Source: Seongchinamella unica
GTDB lineage: Bacteria; Pseudomonadota; Gammaproteobacteria; Pseudomonadales; Halieaceae
DNA: 64,000 nucleotides
Reading direction: 5' to 3'
Assembly (NCBI RefSeq): GCF_004354085.1
Contig: NZ_SMSE01000002.1
Span: 496,001 to 560,000, forward strand
The position numbers and the translations under genes are program-made. How positions within the stretch are numbered: position 1 is the stretch's first letter; the number at the start of each line of letters is the position of its first letter. Of this stretch, positions 1 to 9,449 are shown piece after piece. Under the pieces are notes generated by a model. It was not told the origin of the DNA and made no database searches. It worked only from the letters and a program-made list of their open reading frames with translations.

Positions 1-1
1 C

Positions 2-55
2 GCAGTTTTGCCGCAGCTGGACAAGGACCGAGGGAAGATCGGGGCCGATGAATGA
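2..55 (+). CDS. folC: C-terminal tail of FolC (partial)
   Basis: An open frame enters from the left edge and stops at TGA 53-55, giving a tail that begins AVLPQL and ends GADE. Bacterial folylpolyglutamate/dihydrofolate synthases often end in a segment of the type FGSF-TVAxVL, and folC precedes the SPOR gene dedD in Pseudomonas and E. coli, so this is probably the last 17 residues of FolC. The tail overlaps the next start codon (ATG at 48) by 8 bases, which suggests translational coupling. Too little sequence is present for a firm call; the identification rests mainly on gene order. Confidence 0.5.
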   Translation, partial: AVLPQLDKDRGKIGADE

Positions 56-692
56 AGTTTTGAAACAACGCCTGGTCGGGGCGCTTATCCTGGTAGCGCT
101 GGGTGTGGTGTTCTGGCCGATTATCTTCGTCGAGCCGGGGGAGGAGGGCGGTGCAGCCGAGGCGCGGATTCCGCCGCGCCCCCAGGTGCAGACAGCCCCG
201 GTGGAAGCGCCGGATATTGCCGGCTTGCGCCCCTCCCGCGAGATTGCAAAAGAATCTGAGCCTGCCGATCGCGAGTTGCCTGCCCTGTCTCCTGAAGACC
301 CTCTCGCGGAGAGCCCGGTCCCGAGTGCTGCCAGTGAGGGCGGCGCTGTAACGGCAGGGACGGTCCCGATATCGGAACCGGCACCCGCAACCGTCAACAG
401 TAAAACCCGCAGTGAGGCGCCGGTAAAACCCGCCCTGGACAGCGAAGGTGTCCCCATTACCTGGATTCTTCGGGTAGCCAGTGTCAGCAGCGATGCCAAG
501 GCCGATCAGCTGCGCCGGGACCTGCTGGCCATGGGGCACAAGGCCTATGTGAAAAAGATCCGCAGCAACGGCAAAACACTGTTTCGGGTGTATGTGGGGC
601 CGAAGGCCGAAAAGGCGCGCTTGCAGCAGATCCAGGGCTCAATCGACCGCAAGTTCGGCGTCAGTAGCCTGATTACGCGGTATTATCCCTGA
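48..692 (+). CDS. dedD: SPOR-domain inner-membrane protein DedD
   Basis: A 214-residue protein with one N-terminal membrane helix (about residues 9-29), a Pro/Ala/Glu-rich linker (about 30-135) and a C-terminal SPOR domain (about 138-212) that contains the repeat-like pattern ending in FRVYVGP. SPOR domains bind denuded glycan strands of septal peptidoglycan, and DedD is a non-essential cell division protein acting in the periplasm at the septum. The architecture (short cytoplasmic tip, one helix, disordered linker, SPOR) matches the family. It sits between folC and cvpA-purF, the same order as in E. coli and Pseudomonas. The linker has low complexity and no recognisable motif. Confidence 0.88.
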   Translation: MNEVLKQRLVGALILVALGVVFWPIIFVEPGEEGGAAEARIPPRPQVQTAPVEAPDIAGLRPSREIAKESEPADRELPALSPEDPLAESPVPSAASEGGAVTAGTVPISEPAPATVNSKTRSEAPVKPALDSEGVPITWILRVASVSSDAKADQLRRDLLAMGHKAYVKKIRSNGKTLFRVYVGPKAEKARLQQIQGSIDRKFGVSSLITRYYP

Positions 693-759
693 TGGCGATA
701 CAATGCCTTTCCCAGGGCAAGCACGGCTTTGCTAGAATGCGTCCCAGTACAGGTTGCCA

Positions 760-1272
760 GTGATCGATCTGTCGCAACTGACCGCCGCCGACTGGGTGAT
801 AATCGTCATCCTCAGCGTGTCGACCCTGTTGAGCCTGTGGCGGGGTTTTGTTCGCGAGGCATTGTCACTGCTCGGCTGGGTCGCAGCGTTTATTGTGGCT
901 CACCTGTTTGTGGATCAGCTGGCACTGCAACTGTCCTCGCTAATTGCCAATATTACCGGGCGATATGTTGCGGCCTATGCAATCCTGTTCGTTTCAACCC
1001 TGGTGGTGTTCACACTGGTGGTGAAGGTGGCCACCAGCCTGGTCAGGGCCGCCGGTCTGAGTTTTCTGGACAGGGTGTTGGGTACAATTTTCGGTTTCGC
1101 CCGCGGGGTGATACTTATTCTGGTTGCTGCCTATGTGATCAAGCAACTGATCCCCGAGCAAAACCAGCAATGGCTGCATCAGTCTGTGTTGATGCCCCAT
1201 TTGAATATGCTCGCTGACTGGGTGCAGGCGGTATTTTCCAATACTGTACCCGGTGAGCGTATTACGACCTGA
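760..1272 (+). CDS. cvpA: CvpA family membrane protein
   Basis: A hydrophobic protein of 170 residues with four predicted membrane helices and the CvpA signature segment around [13 protein letters not shown] near the N-terminus. CvpA was named for colicin V production in E. coli and lies directly upstream of purF; it has been linked to envelope homeostasis, and its biochemical role is not established. The frame is open from TTG at 754, but GTG at 760 is preferred because an AGG at 751-753 then lies six bases upstream. Starting at 754 would add two residues. The gene ends 19 bases before purF, so the two are probably co-transcribed. Confidence 0.87.
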   Translation: MIDLSQLTAADWVIIVILSVSTLLSLWRGFVREALSLLGWVAAFIVAHLFVDQLALQLSSLIANITGRYVAAYAILFVSTLVVFTLVVKVATSLVRAAGLSFLDRVLGTIFGFARGVILILVAAYVIKQLIPEQNQQWLHQSVLMPHLNMLADWVQAVFSNTVPGERITT

Positions 1273-1291
1273 TGCAAGAGGTGATAGCAGG

Positions 1292-2815
1292 ATGTGTGGC
1301 CTGGTAGGACTGGTGGCGGGCAATAATGTGGCCCCCGATATATATGATGCGTTGACCGTGCTGCAACATCGGGGGCAGGACGCGGCGGGTATCATGACCT
1401 GCGACAAGGGGCGTTTCAGTCTGCGCAAGAGCGAGGGTCTGGTACGAGACGTATTCCGTCAGCACCATATGCAGCGACTGGAAGGCAATGTCGGCATCGG
1501 TCATGTGCGCTATCCCACGGCGGGTAGTTCCGGCCCGGCGCTCGCGCAGCCGTTTTATGTCAATTCACCGTACGGTATCGCCCTGGCCCATAACGGCAAC
1601 CTGACCAATGCCGAGCAGTTGACCCGGGAATTGTTTCAGGACGATTTGCGTCACCTCAATACCGACTCCGATTCCGAGGTCCTGCTCAACGTTTTCGCCC
1701 ACGAAATGCAGACCCTGGGCAAGTTGAGCCCTGGCCCCGACGATATTTTCCAGGCTGTCAGCGCGGTGCACAGGCGCTGTATTGGTGGCTACGCCGCGGT
1801 GAGCCTGATCGTCGATTACGGCGTCGTCGGGTTCCGTGATCCCCTGGGTATCCGTCCGCTGGTCGTCGGCGAGCGGGTCGATGCCAACGGCAGGAAAGCC
1901 CACATGATCGCCTCCGAAAGTGTTGCCCTGGACGTGCTGGGATTCACCCTGCTGGGGGATGTGGCCCCGGGAGAGGCAGTATTTATCGATATGGATGGGC
2001 AGTTGCACCGCCGCCAGTGTGCGCAAAACCCGATGCTGAAACCCTGTATTTTCGAGCACGTGTATTTTGCCCGACCGGACTCCATGATGGACGGTATCTC
2101 CGTATACAAAACCCGGATGCGCCAGGGAGAAGCATTGGCCAAGAAGGTGCGCCGCGAACGCCCTGACCTGCACATCGACGTGGTGATCCCGATACCCGAC
2201 ACCAGCCGCATCGCCGGTCAGTCCATGGCCTACGAACTGGGGATCAAGTTTCGCGAAGGCTTCATGAAAAATCGCTACATAGGCCGTACCTTCATCATGC
2301 CCGGGCAGAGCCAGCGTAAGAAATCCGTGCGCCAGAAGCTCAACCCGGTGCCGCTAGAGTTTGAAGGCAAGAACGTCATGCTGGTGGACGACTCGATTGT
2401 TCGCGGTACGACCTGCCGGCAGATTATCGACATGGCCCGCGATGCGGGTGCCGCCAATGTGTACTTTGCCTCGGCGGCGCCGCCGGTTCGCTATCCCAAT
2501 GTTTACGGTATCGACATGCCCTCGGCATCCGAACTGATCGCCCACGGGCGAACCGTAGAGGAGGTCTGTGAGCTTATCGGCGCCGACTGGCTGGTATACC
2601 AGGACCTCGATGACCTGATTCTCTGCTCCGGCGAGGGCAACTCGAACATCGAACAGTTCGACTGCTCGGTATTCAGCGGCGAATACATTACCGGCGATGT
2701 CGACCAGCATTACCTGGACCGTATTGATGCCCAGCGCAACGATGAGGCCCAGGCCAGCAAGCGCGCTGCCGCACAGGAGGAGGGGTCCGTTGTTGGTATA
2801 CACAACAACGCCTGA
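1292..2815 (+). CDS. purF: Amidophosphoribosyltransferase PurF
   Basis: Catalyses the first committed step of purine synthesis, PRPP + glutamine to 5-phosphoribosylamine. The start at ATG 1292 is fixed by biology: the second residue is Cys, the N-terminal nucleophile of class II glutamine amidotransferases, and AAGAGGTGA (1276-1284) lies eight bases upstream. The protein is 507 residues, the usual length. The glutaminase domain (about 2-235) shows [10 protein letters not shown] and the conserved HNGNLTN; the phosphoribosyltransferase half has the PRPP loop [11 protein letters not shown] longer open frame exists upstream but would bury the catalytic Cys. Six bases separate it from metZ. Confidence 0.97.
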   Translation: MCGLVGLVAGNNVAPDIYDALTVLQHRGQDAAGIMTCDKGRFSLRKSEGLVRDVFRQHHMQRLEGNVGIGHVRYPTAGSSGPALAQPFYVNSPYGIALAHNGNLTNAEQLTRELFQDDLRHLNTDSDSEVLLNVFAHEMQTLGKLSPGPDDIFQAVSAVHRRCIGGYAAVSLIVDYGVVGFRDPLGIRPLVVGERVDANGRKAHMIASESVALDVLGFTLLGDVAPGEAVFIDMDGQLHRRQCAQNPMLKPCIFEHVYFARPDSMMDGISVYKTRMRQGEALAKKVRRERPDLHIDVVIPIPDTSRIAGQSMAYELGIKFREGFMKNRYIGRTFIMPGQSQRKKSVRQKLNPVPLEFEGKNVMLVDDSIVRGTTCRQIIDMARDAGAANVYFASAAPPVRYPNVYGIDMPSASELIAHGRTVEEVCELIGADWLVYQDLDDLILCSGEGNSNIEQFDCSVFSGEYITGDVDQHYLDRIDAQRNDEAQASKRAAAQEEGSVVGIHNNA

Positions 2816-2821
2816 TAACGG

Positions 2822-4021
2822 ATGACTGATCAATTCGATGACGCTCTCGAGGGCGTGAACCTGGATACTCTGGCGATAAGGGCAGGTATTGCCCGCACCG
2901 CGGAGGGCGAGCACTCCGAGCCGATTTTTGCGACCTCAAGCTATGTGTTCAGCAGCGCCGCCGAGGCAGCTGCGCGCTTTGGCGGCGAGCAGGACGGTAA
3001 TGTGTATTCCCGCTATACCAATCCAACGGTGCGAACCTTCGAACAGCGTATTGCCGCCCTTGAAGGCGGCGAGGCGGCGGTGGGCACCTCCTCAGGCATG
3101 GCGGCTATATTGTCGACCGCCATGGCCCTGCTCAAGGCTGGCGACCATGTGGTCTGCTCCCGCGACGTGTTCGGAACGACGACCAACCTGTTCGGCAAAT
3201 ACCTGGCCAAATTCGGCGTGGACGTCAGTTTTGTGCCGCTGTTGGATATCGCCGCCTGGGAGCGGGCAATCACACCGCAAACCGCCATGCTGTTTATGGA
3301 AACCCCCAGCAATCCATTGTGTGAGGTGGCGGACCTGGGTGCTTTTTCAGCTCTGGCCCGCGACCACGATTGCCTGCTGGTGGTCGATAACTGCTTTTGT
3401 ACACCGGCGCTGCAGCGTCCCCTGTCGCTGGGCGCCGACATCGTGGTCCACTCCGCCACCAAGTACCTGGACGGCCAGGGCCGCTGTGTCGGTGGCGCAG
3501 TTGTCGGCAGTGCCGAGCACATGGCCGAGGTAGAGACATTCCTGCGCACCTGCGGCCCAACCATGAGTGCCTTCAATGCCTGGGTCTTTCTCAAGGGCCT
3601 GGAAACCCTGCGCCTGCGCATGGAGGCCCACAGTCGGTCCGCGCTGGAACTGGCACGCTGGCTTGTGGAGCAGCCAGCGGTGGAGCGGGTTTACTACGCG
3701 GGCCTGGAGTCCCATCCCGGTCACGCACTTGCCAAAAAGCAGCAAAGTGGTTTTGGCGGCGTGTTGTCATTCGAGGTAAAAGGCGGCCAGGAACAGGCCT
3801 GGCAGGTGATCGACGGCACCCGCATCATGTCGCTCACTGCCAATCTCGGCGATACCAAGACCACTATCGTGCACCCGGCGACCACCACCCACGGCAGGCT
3901 CAGCGATGAACAGCGGGCGCAGGCGGGCATAGGCAGGAACCTGATCCGTGTCTCAGTCGGGCTGGAGCACGTGGAAGATCTCAAGACAGATTTGCAGCGG
4001 GGATTTGCTGCAATTGCCTGA
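2822..4021 (+). CDS. metZ: O-succinylhomoserine sulfhydrylase MetZ
   Basis: A 399-residue PLP enzyme of the Cys/Met metabolism family that forms homocysteine directly from O-succinylhomoserine and sulfide. The PLP lysine is Lys214 in SATKYLDGQGR, and SRYTNPT and SSGMAAI are the typical cofactor-binding segments. Its position straight after purF matches Pseudomonas metZ, which supports the sulfhydrylase over cystathionine gamma-synthase, although sequence inspection alone cannot exclude related family activities. The ribosome binding site is weak, and coupling to purF translation (six-base gap) is likely. The homocysteine product would feed MetH, whose gene lies at the other end of this window. 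Confidence 0.92.
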   Translation: MTDQFDDALEGVNLDTLAIRAGIARTAEGEHSEPIFATSSYVFSSAAEAAARFGGEQDGNVYSRYTNPTVRTFEQRIAALEGGEAAVGTSSGMAAILSTAMALLKAGDHVVCSRDVFGTTTNLFGKYLAKFGVDVSFVPLLDIAAWERAITPQTAMLFMETPSNPLCEVADLGAFSALARDHDCLLVVDNCFCTPALQRPLSLGADIVVHSATKYLDGQGRCVGGAVVGSAEHMAEVETFLRTCGPTMSAFNAWVFLKGLETLRLRMEAHSRSALELARWLVEQPAVERVYYAGLESHPGHALAKKQQSGFGGVLSFEVKGGQEQAWQVIDGTRIMSLTANLGDTKTTIVHPATTTHGRLSDEQRAQAGIGRNLIRVSVGLEHVEDLKTDLQRGFAAIA

Positions 4022-4053
4022 GGCGGAAAGCTGAAGTAATTCGGGGCGAGCAG

Positions 4054-4983
4054 ATGCACTTACAGGATGTAATCGACGAGGCAGTGTCCGAAATAGGCAC
4101 CGTACTGCTGGGCAAGGAGCCGCAGATCCGTCTGGCCCTGTGCTGTCTGTTTGCCCGCGGTCACTTACTGATAGAGGACCTGCCCGGAATGGGCAAAACC
4201 ACGCTTTCCCACGCCCTGGCTGATGTGCTGGGACTGTCCTGGAAACGTGTTCAGTTCACCAGCGACCTGCTGCCCGCGGACATTCTCGGGGTGTCGGTTT
4301 ACAACCGCAACGACGCCAGCTTCAGCTTTCATCCCGGTCCGATATTTACCCAGTTATTGTTGGCCGACGAAATCAATCGCACCACCCCGCGCACCCAGAG
4401 CGCCCTGTTGGAGGCGATGGCCGAAGGGCAGGTGACCGTGGAGGGAGAAACCCGGCCTCTGCCGGAACCCTTCTTTGTGATAGCCACCCAGAACCCGGTG
4501 CACCAGTCGGGAACCTACCCCCTGCCAGAGTCGCAACTGGACCGCTTCCTGATGCGCCTCGAACTGGGCTACCCCCACCCCCAGGCGGAACGCGAGATGT
4601 TTCAGCGACAGCGGCTGAACAGTACCGAACGGGTGCCACTGCGCCAGGTGATCAACGGCGAACAGCTGGCCGGCATTCGGGACGCGGTGGGTCAGGTACA
4701 CGCCTCTGACAACCTGCTGGACTATCTCCAGCGCCTGGTTGCCTATACCCGCAACAGTCCCGAATTCGAGGTGGGTCTGTCTCCCCGGGGCGGGCTGGCG
4801 TTGCTTGACAGCGCCCGCACCTGGGCGGTGATGCACAGTCGCGGGCACGTGGTACCGGAGGACCTGCAAATGGTATTACCGGCGGTCGCCGGCCATCGGC
4901 TCATTCCCAGCGGTGACTACTCCGGCGACAGCGCTGCGCTGGTCTCCCTGTTACAGCGCAATGTGGACGTTATCCGTCCTTGA
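4054..4983 (+). CDS. MoxR family AAA+ ATPase
   Basis: A 309-residue AAA+ ATPase with Walker A GMGKTT (about 45-50), Walker B LLADEINR (about 102-109) and the MoxR-type sensor region ATQNPVHQSGTYPLPE. MoxR ATPases act as chaperone-like maturation factors and are usually encoded next to DUF58 and VWA or transglutaminase proteins. Here the order MoxR-DUF58-TgpA, with 11 bases and then an overlap between genes, forms a compact operon. The substrate is unknown. This copy differs clearly from the second MoxR ATPase at 45.6 kb, so the strain carries at least two independent MoxR modules. Confidence 0.92.
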   Translation: MHLQDVIDEAVSEIGTVLLGKEPQIRLALCCLFARGHLLIEDLPGMGKTTLSHALADVLGLSWKRVQFTSDLLPADILGVSVYNRNDASFSFHPGPIFTQLLLADEINRTTPRTQSALLEAMAEGQVTVEGETRPLPEPFFVIATQNPVHQSGTYPLPESQLDRFLMRLELGYPHPQAEREMFQRQRLNSTERVPLRQVINGEQLAGIRDAVGQVHASDNLLDYLQRLVAYTRNSPEFEVGLSPRGGLALLDSARTWAVMHSRGHVVPEDLQMVLPAVAGHRLIPSGDYSGDSAALVSLLQRNVDVIRP

Positions 4984-4994
4984 CGGACTGAAAC

Positions 4995-5993
4995 ATGAAC
5001 GCAGCGGCGGGCACAGGCGGCGATAGTAAATTGCTCACCCTCCTGCGCAAGCGGTTTCGCCACTGGATTAACAGTCGGATCCCGCCGTCGCGGGTGGTTA
5101 CCCTCAACCAGCGGCGGATCTTCATTTTTCCCAGCAAGGTAGGTCTGTTCTTCGGCGTCTGCCTGCTGGTGATGTTGCTGGCGGCGATCAATTTCCAGAG
5201 TAATCTCAGCTATGGATTGACGTTTCTGCTCGCCACCCTGTTCATTGTTGCTGTGCTGCACACCTATGCCAACCTTTCCGCTTTAACGGTGCGCGCGGTG
5301 CACGCCAGACCGGCGTTTCCGGGTCAGTTGACCGAGTTCGAACTGCAACTGGAACGCAGCCGGCAAAAGGAGCATATCGGCCTTTACCTGAAATGGCCGG
5401 ACAGTGATGCGCGTACCGTCAGCCTGGTGGATGAGGATCAGGTGCGGGTGCAGTTGCACGCGCCGGTGGGCAGGCAACGGGGCTGGTTCAATCCCGGGCG
5501 ACTGTTGCTGGAATCGAGCTATCCGCTGGGTCTGTTGCGCTGCTGGAGCTGGATCGACCTGGACCTGCACGCCCTGGTGTATCCGCGCCCGCTGCCTTCG
5601 CCGGAACTGCCGGGCCTTGCCGCTGAGACCCCGGACGGCGCCGCGGTGCCGGTAGAGGGTAGCGATGATTTTTATGGTTTTCGCGATTACCGGCAAGGTG
5701 ACTCACTGCGTCACATATACTGGAAAGGCCTGGCACGGGGACAGTCGGTGCAGGTCAAACAGTACGCAGCCTATGCCGACCGCAGTGTGTGGCTGGACTG
5801 GGAGATGTTTCCTGGCCTGGGTGCCGAGCAGCGCCTGTCTCACCTGTGTTTCTGGGCACTGGAATTCGACAGGGCCGGCGACGAGTACGGCCTGCGCCTG
5901 CCGGGTGTGACCATTGCACCGGACTGCAGCGAACGTCACCGGGAACAGGTACTGCGGGCGCTGGCGCTGCATGGCCTGGAGGACCGGTCTTGA
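4995..5993 (+). CDS. DUF58 domain membrane protein
   Basis: A 332-residue protein with two hydrophobic helices near residues 50-95 and the DUF58 signature around residues 230-248 (RDYRQGDSLRHIYWKGLAR). DUF58 proteins accompany MoxR ATPases almost invariably; their structure suggests a von Willebrand-like or beta-rich extracytoplasmic part, but the function is unknown. The gene lies between the MoxR gene and the transglutaminase gene and ends four bases inside the start of the latter (TTGA overlap), so translation is likely coupled. No signal peptidase site is seen; the protein should be anchored in the inner membrane. Confidence 0.9.
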   Translation: MNAAAGTGGDSKLLTLLRKRFRHWINSRIPPSRVVTLNQRRIFIFPSKVGLFFGVCLLVMLLAAINFQSNLSYGLTFLLATLFIVAVLHTYANLSALTVRAVHARPAFPGQLTEFELQLERSRQKEHIGLYLKWPDSDARTVSLVDEDQVRVQLHAPVGRQRGWFNPGRLLLESSYPLGLLRCWSWIDLDLHALVYPRPLPSPELPGLAAETPDGAAVPVEGSDDFYGFRDYRQGDSLRHIYWKGLARGQSVQVKQYAAYADRSVWLDWEMFPGLGAEQRLSHLCFWALEFDRAGDEYGLRLPGVTIAPDCSERHREQVLRALALHGLEDRS

Positions 5994-7975
5994 AAGCCCA
6001 ACAACAGATTCCGCGCAATGCCCTGGGCTGGGCCATTCTCAGCATGTTTACCCTGGTGCTGCCGCATATCGAACGTATCCCACCCTGGGTGCTGGCGGTT
6101 TACCTGTTTGCCGCATTCTGGCGGATCATGGTCTACCGCGGACGGTGGTCCTTCCCCCGCTGGCCGGTAAAACTGGGCCTTATTATTGCCGGCTTTGCCG
6201 GCATATTGCTCAGTTTCCGCAGCCTGGTGGGATTAGAGCCGACGGTGGCACTGCTGCTGACGGCATTTGCCCTGAAGCTGCTGGAACTGGCCGAGCGCAA
6301 GGACGCCTATGTACTGTTGTTTCTCGCTTACTTCGTGGTGCTCACCGAGTTCCTGTTCAGCCAGGACCTGCTGATAGTCCTTGTGTGCGTGCTCAACGTG
6401 GTCATCATCACCACCGCCCTTGTGGCCCTGCATCGACCCGGGGACGACCGGTTCAACCTGCGTCCAATGCGCCAGGCCGGGGTGATGATCTTGCAGGCGG
6501 CGCCGCTGATGCTGGTGCTGTTTTTCCTGTTCCCGCGCATCGGGCCGCTGTGGACTGTGCCTATCAAAAGTCAGCAGGCAAAAACCGGCATGAGTGAGTT
6601 CATGAGTCCGGGTGATGTGTCCCGGCTCAGCCGCTCAGGCGAGGTGGCATTCCGGGTTAATTTCGAGGGCGATGTGCCGCCCCGGTCAGAGCTATACTGG
6701 CGCGGCCTGGTAATGAGCCGGCTACGCCAGGGGACCTGGAGCGCGCTCAACTTTTACGAGGTGCCGGCCTCGCAGCGCAGGCAGAACGAACCTGAACCGC
6801 TGGGAGAACCGCTACGCTACTCCATTATCATGGAGCCTACACAGCAGCGCTGGCTGTATGGCCTGCGCTATGCTCGCTCGACCAGTTCCGGCATCATGCA
6901 CTCGGCGGACTTCCGGATCTTCCGGCCGCTGGTGATCGAGGATGACTATCTCTACCAGGTGCGATCCTGGCCCGACACCGTGCTGGAACCAGAGCTTTCC
7001 GCCTGGCGCCGACGGATAGAGCTGGAATTGCCGGACGGCGCCAATCCCAGAACACGGCGACTGGCTGCACAAATCGCCGCCGAATCCGCCAGCCCGGCGG
7101 AGGCCGTTGAGCGCGTACTCAACCTGTTTACCCGTGAGCCCTTTGTTTACACCCTGCAGCCACCGTTGCTGCCGGAACGTGATCGCATGGACGCCTTCCT
7201 GTTTGACACCCGCCGCGGGTTCTGTGAACACTACGCTGCGGCCTTTGTCATCATGATGCGGGCGGCAGGTATACCGGCCCGTGTCGTCGCCGGTTACCAG
7301 GGTGGCGAGGTTAACCCGGTCAATGGCACCGTGATCGTTCACCAGTTTGACGCCCACGCCTGGTCCGAGGTCTGGCTGGAAGGCCGGGGATGGGTGCGGG
7401 TTGATCCCACGGCCGCCGTCGCCCCCGAGCGCATCGAACTGGGGCTGGAGGAAGCGTTGGCGGAAGAGGGCAGTTTCCTGCCTGATTCGCCCCTGTCGCC
7501 CCTGCGCTATCGCAAGATCGACATCATCAATAAAATCCGCCTGCGTTACGACGCGCTGACATACAGCTGGCAGGCATGGGTGGTCGGTTTTGACGCTGAC
7601 AAACAGTTTGACCTGCTCAAGGGTTTCTTTGGCGATTTCAGTGCGCGCAAATTTGCGGCGGTGTTACTGGGGAGCTGGGCTCTGGTGCTTGTCCCCGTGG
7701 CATGGGTGCTGCTGTTGAGGCGCAAGACCCACGCCCTGAGCCGGCTTGACCGGCTTTATCTCAACTTCTGCAGGCGGCTGGAAAGTATGGGCGTGGCCAG
7801 GAAGGCCGGGGAGGCACCGCGCGATTACGCGCTCCGTGCGCAACGGAAAATTCCCCGCCTGGCAGAACAGATTGCCGACGTGACGAAGCGCTACGACCAA
7901 CTGGCTTACGCAGAGGGCGCATCGCAGGACGGCGAGCTTGGCGAGTTTGCCCGCGCAGTAAGGAGTATCCGTTAA
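5990..7975 (+). CDS. tgpA: Membrane transglutaminase-like protein TgpA
   Basis: A 661-residue protein with several N-terminal membrane helices, a periplasmic transglutaminase core, another helix near residue 555 and a C-terminal DUF4129-like tail. The papain-like triad is visible: Cys412 (in GFCEHYAA), His456 (in DAHAW) and Asp472 (in WVRVDPTA). The start chosen is TTG 5990, because GGAGGA (5978-5983) lies six bases upstream and the codon overlaps the DUF58 stop; the frame is open further upstream but there it lies inside the DUF58 gene. Pseudomonas aeruginosa TgpA has the same architecture and neighbours and is essential there. Its acyl substrate is not known. Confidence 0.88.
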   Translation: MKAQQQIPRNALGWAILSMFTLVLPHIERIPPWVLAVYLFAAFWRIMVYRGRWSFPRWPVKLGLIIAGFAGILLSFRSLVGLEPTVALLLTAFALKLLELAERKDAYVLLFLAYFVVLTEFLFSQDLLIVLVCVLNVVIITTALVALHRPGDDRFNLRPMRQAGVMILQAAPLMLVLFFLFPRIGPLWTVPIKSQQAKTGMSEFMSPGDVSRLSRSGEVAFRVNFEGDVPPRSELYWRGLVMSRLRQGTWSALNFYEVPASQRRQNEPEPLGEPLRYSIIMEPTQQRWLYGLRYARSTSSGIMHSADFRIFRPLVIEDDYLYQVRSWPDTVLEPELSAWRRRIELELPDGANPRTRRLAAQIAAESASPAEAVERVLNLFTREPFVYTLQPPLLPERDRMDAFLFDTRRGFCEHYAAAFVIMMRAAGIPARVVAGYQGGEVNPVNGTVIVHQFDAHAWSEVWLEGRGWVRVDPTAAVAPERIELGLEEALAEEGSFLPDSPLSPLRYRKIDIINKIRLRYDALTYSWQAWVVGFDADKQFDLLKGFFGDFSARKFAAVLLGSWALVLVPVAWVLLLRRKTHALSRLDRLYLNFCRRLESMGVARKAGEAPRDYALRAQRKIPRLAEQIADVTKRYDQLAYAEGASQDGELGEFARAVRSIR

Positions 7976-8460
7976 TGATTCGACCGGCGATATCCACCGA
8001 CAGTGAGCAACTGGCGGAAATTTACAATCACTACATTCGCCACTCGCCAGCGACCTTCGAGGAATGGGAACTGGCCGCTGGGGATATGCTGGCACGCATG
8101 CAGCGCGTGGCCGAACTTGGCTATCCCTGGCTGGTGGCGGAGGAGGGCGCTGCCATTCTCGGATATGCCTACGCCAATCGCTGGCGGGAACGCAGCGCCT
8201 ACCGCTTTTCGGTGGAAAGCACCGTCTACCTGGCCCCGGGCGCAAGCGGTAATGGATGGGGCACGCGGCTGTATTCAGCCCTGTTTGAACAGCTGCGGGC
8301 GCTGGGGGTTCACGCGGTGATCGGCGGCATCACCCTGCCCAATCCGGCCAGCGTCTCGCTGCATGAGAAGATGGGCATGCGCAAGGTGGCTGAGTTTCCG
8401 GAAGTGGGCTTCAAGCAGGGCCAGTGGCTCGATGTGGGATACTGGCAGCTCAACTTCTAG
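7975..8460 (+). CDS. GNAT acetyltransferase, Pat/MddA-like
   Basis: A 161-residue GNAT-fold protein starting MIRPA and containing FEEW, FSVESTVYL and the acetyl-CoA loop GASGNGWGTRLY, a pattern shared with phosphinothricin/methionine-sulfoximine N-acetyltransferases. Such enzymes acetylate the amino group of glutamate or methionine analogues. Substrate cannot be read from sequence; small-molecule amino acid analogues are the family expectation. The start codon overlaps the stop of tgpA (TAATG) and AAGGAG at 7960-7965 provides a good ribosome binding site, so the gene belongs to the tgpA operon by position, although a functional link is not evident. Confidence 0.85.
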   Translation: MIRPAISTDSEQLAEIYNHYIRHSPATFEEWELAAGDMLARMQRVAELGYPWLVAEEGAAILGYAYANRWRERSAYRFSVESTVYLAPGASGNGWGTRLYSALFEQLRALGVHAVIGGITLPNPASVSLHEKMGMRKVAEFPEVGFKQGQWLDVGYWQLNF

Positions 8461-8529
8461 TGTTGGCGGGCAGTATCCATCATCATAAAATGGCCGGCGC
8501 CGGCGCCGCAGGAAACGCGATAAGCGTGG

Positions 8530-8718
8530 TTATCGAACTCCGCTGTCTTTCTCGCCACCGGACAGGGTCCGGCGTACCGCTTCGAGATCCTCGGCACGCC
8601 GTTTATCCTCGTCGATTTCGGTTCTGGTCTTTAACACGCTGTCGCGGGTAAGTTGTCCCTCGAGCATCAGCTTGAGCCATCTGCTCTGTTTTGGCGGTTG
8701 GGTGTCGTTGTCTCGCAT
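8530..8718 (-). CDS. Small charged protein, unknown
   Basis: A 62-residue frame beginning MRDNDTQPPKQSRW with a highly charged helical second half (DEDKRRAEDLEAVRR). There is no clear ribosome binding site upstream of the ATG, and no family is recognised. It occupies the gap between the acetyltransferase gene and the PepSY gene, where no better frame exists, and its amino acid composition looks protein-like and not like an out-of-frame shadow. It could be a small soluble helical protein. Whether it is expressed is uncertain. Confidence 0.45.
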   Translation of the reverse strand: MRDNDTQPPKQSRWLKLMLEGQLTRDSVLKTRTEIDEDKRRAEDLEAVRRTLSGGEKDSGVR

Positions 8719-8783
8719 GAGGTTAATACTAGCAGTAATTACCTTGCCGGTTGAACGTTATCTTCCGCCAGCTCCGTTGCGGC

Positions 8784-9323
8784 TCAGATCAGTAACAGGG
8801 CAAAAACAGCGGCACCGGACGTCGCGGTCAGCAGTACCGGGCGGCGCAGTCGCGCATTGCCAATGCCCAGCCAGAGTCCGCTGATCATGATAAACAGTAG
8901 CCCGACTGCAAATACTTTTTGAAATGTCTTGAATACGGTAGGCCCGTGCCCCTTGTGGAGCTCAATCATCCGCTTCTGCAGGCTGGGGCTCGCCTGGATC
9001 ACGGCCAGCCCGGCTGCGGTTGATTCAATAACATAGTGGTCAGAGGACGTCGGCCGGGTATACAGGCGATTGCCGCTCACCTTCACATATTCGTAGTCCG
9101 GGGATTCGACGCCCGCCTCGCGCAACAGTGCATCCACGTCTGCCTGCAGAGAGCTGGACTCGCTATCAATGACAGCCCCGGCCTTGCTGTACAGGATCTG
9201 TTCCTCTACCTGGCCTTTCACCCCCACCAGATAGAGACCTCCCGAGATCGCAATCAGTAATACCGCTGGGGTGAAGAAGGCGGCCAGGTACATGTGAATC
9301 TTGATGAGTAGTCTGCGGTCCAT
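8784..9323 (-). CDS. PepSY-associated membrane protein
   Basis: A 179-residue protein with an N-terminal membrane helix (about 12-34, containing AISGGLYL), a periplasmic loop of about 100 residues and two C-terminal helices (about 137-156 and 162-179). This matches short members of the PepSY-associated transmembrane family, in which the motif SGxxL near the first helix and a His-rich short helix (here ELHKGHGP) before the next membrane segment recur. Related longer proteins accompany siderophore receptors or act as ferric reductases, but this short form has no assigned role. A ribosome site GGAG lies about eight bases upstream of the ATG. Confidence 0.8.
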   Translation of the reverse strand: MDRRLLIKIHMYLAAFFTPAVLLIAISGGLYLVGVKGQVEEQILYSKAGAVIDSESSSLQADVDALLREAGVESPDYEYVKVSGNRLYTRPTSSDHYVIESTAAGLAVIQASPSLQKRMIELHKGHGPTVFKTFQKVFAVGLLFIMISGLWLGIGNARLRRPVLLTATSGAAVFALLLI

Positions 9324-9449
9324 GAAGGGGCTCCGGGTAGAATTTGAAAGACGAGATTCTACCCGGAACTTGTTTCATATTCATTGCCGAATTGTTGTTT
9401 CGCGAGGACAGTAGTGGCCTCACCCGCGACGCCCCGGCGGGCCGTTCGA

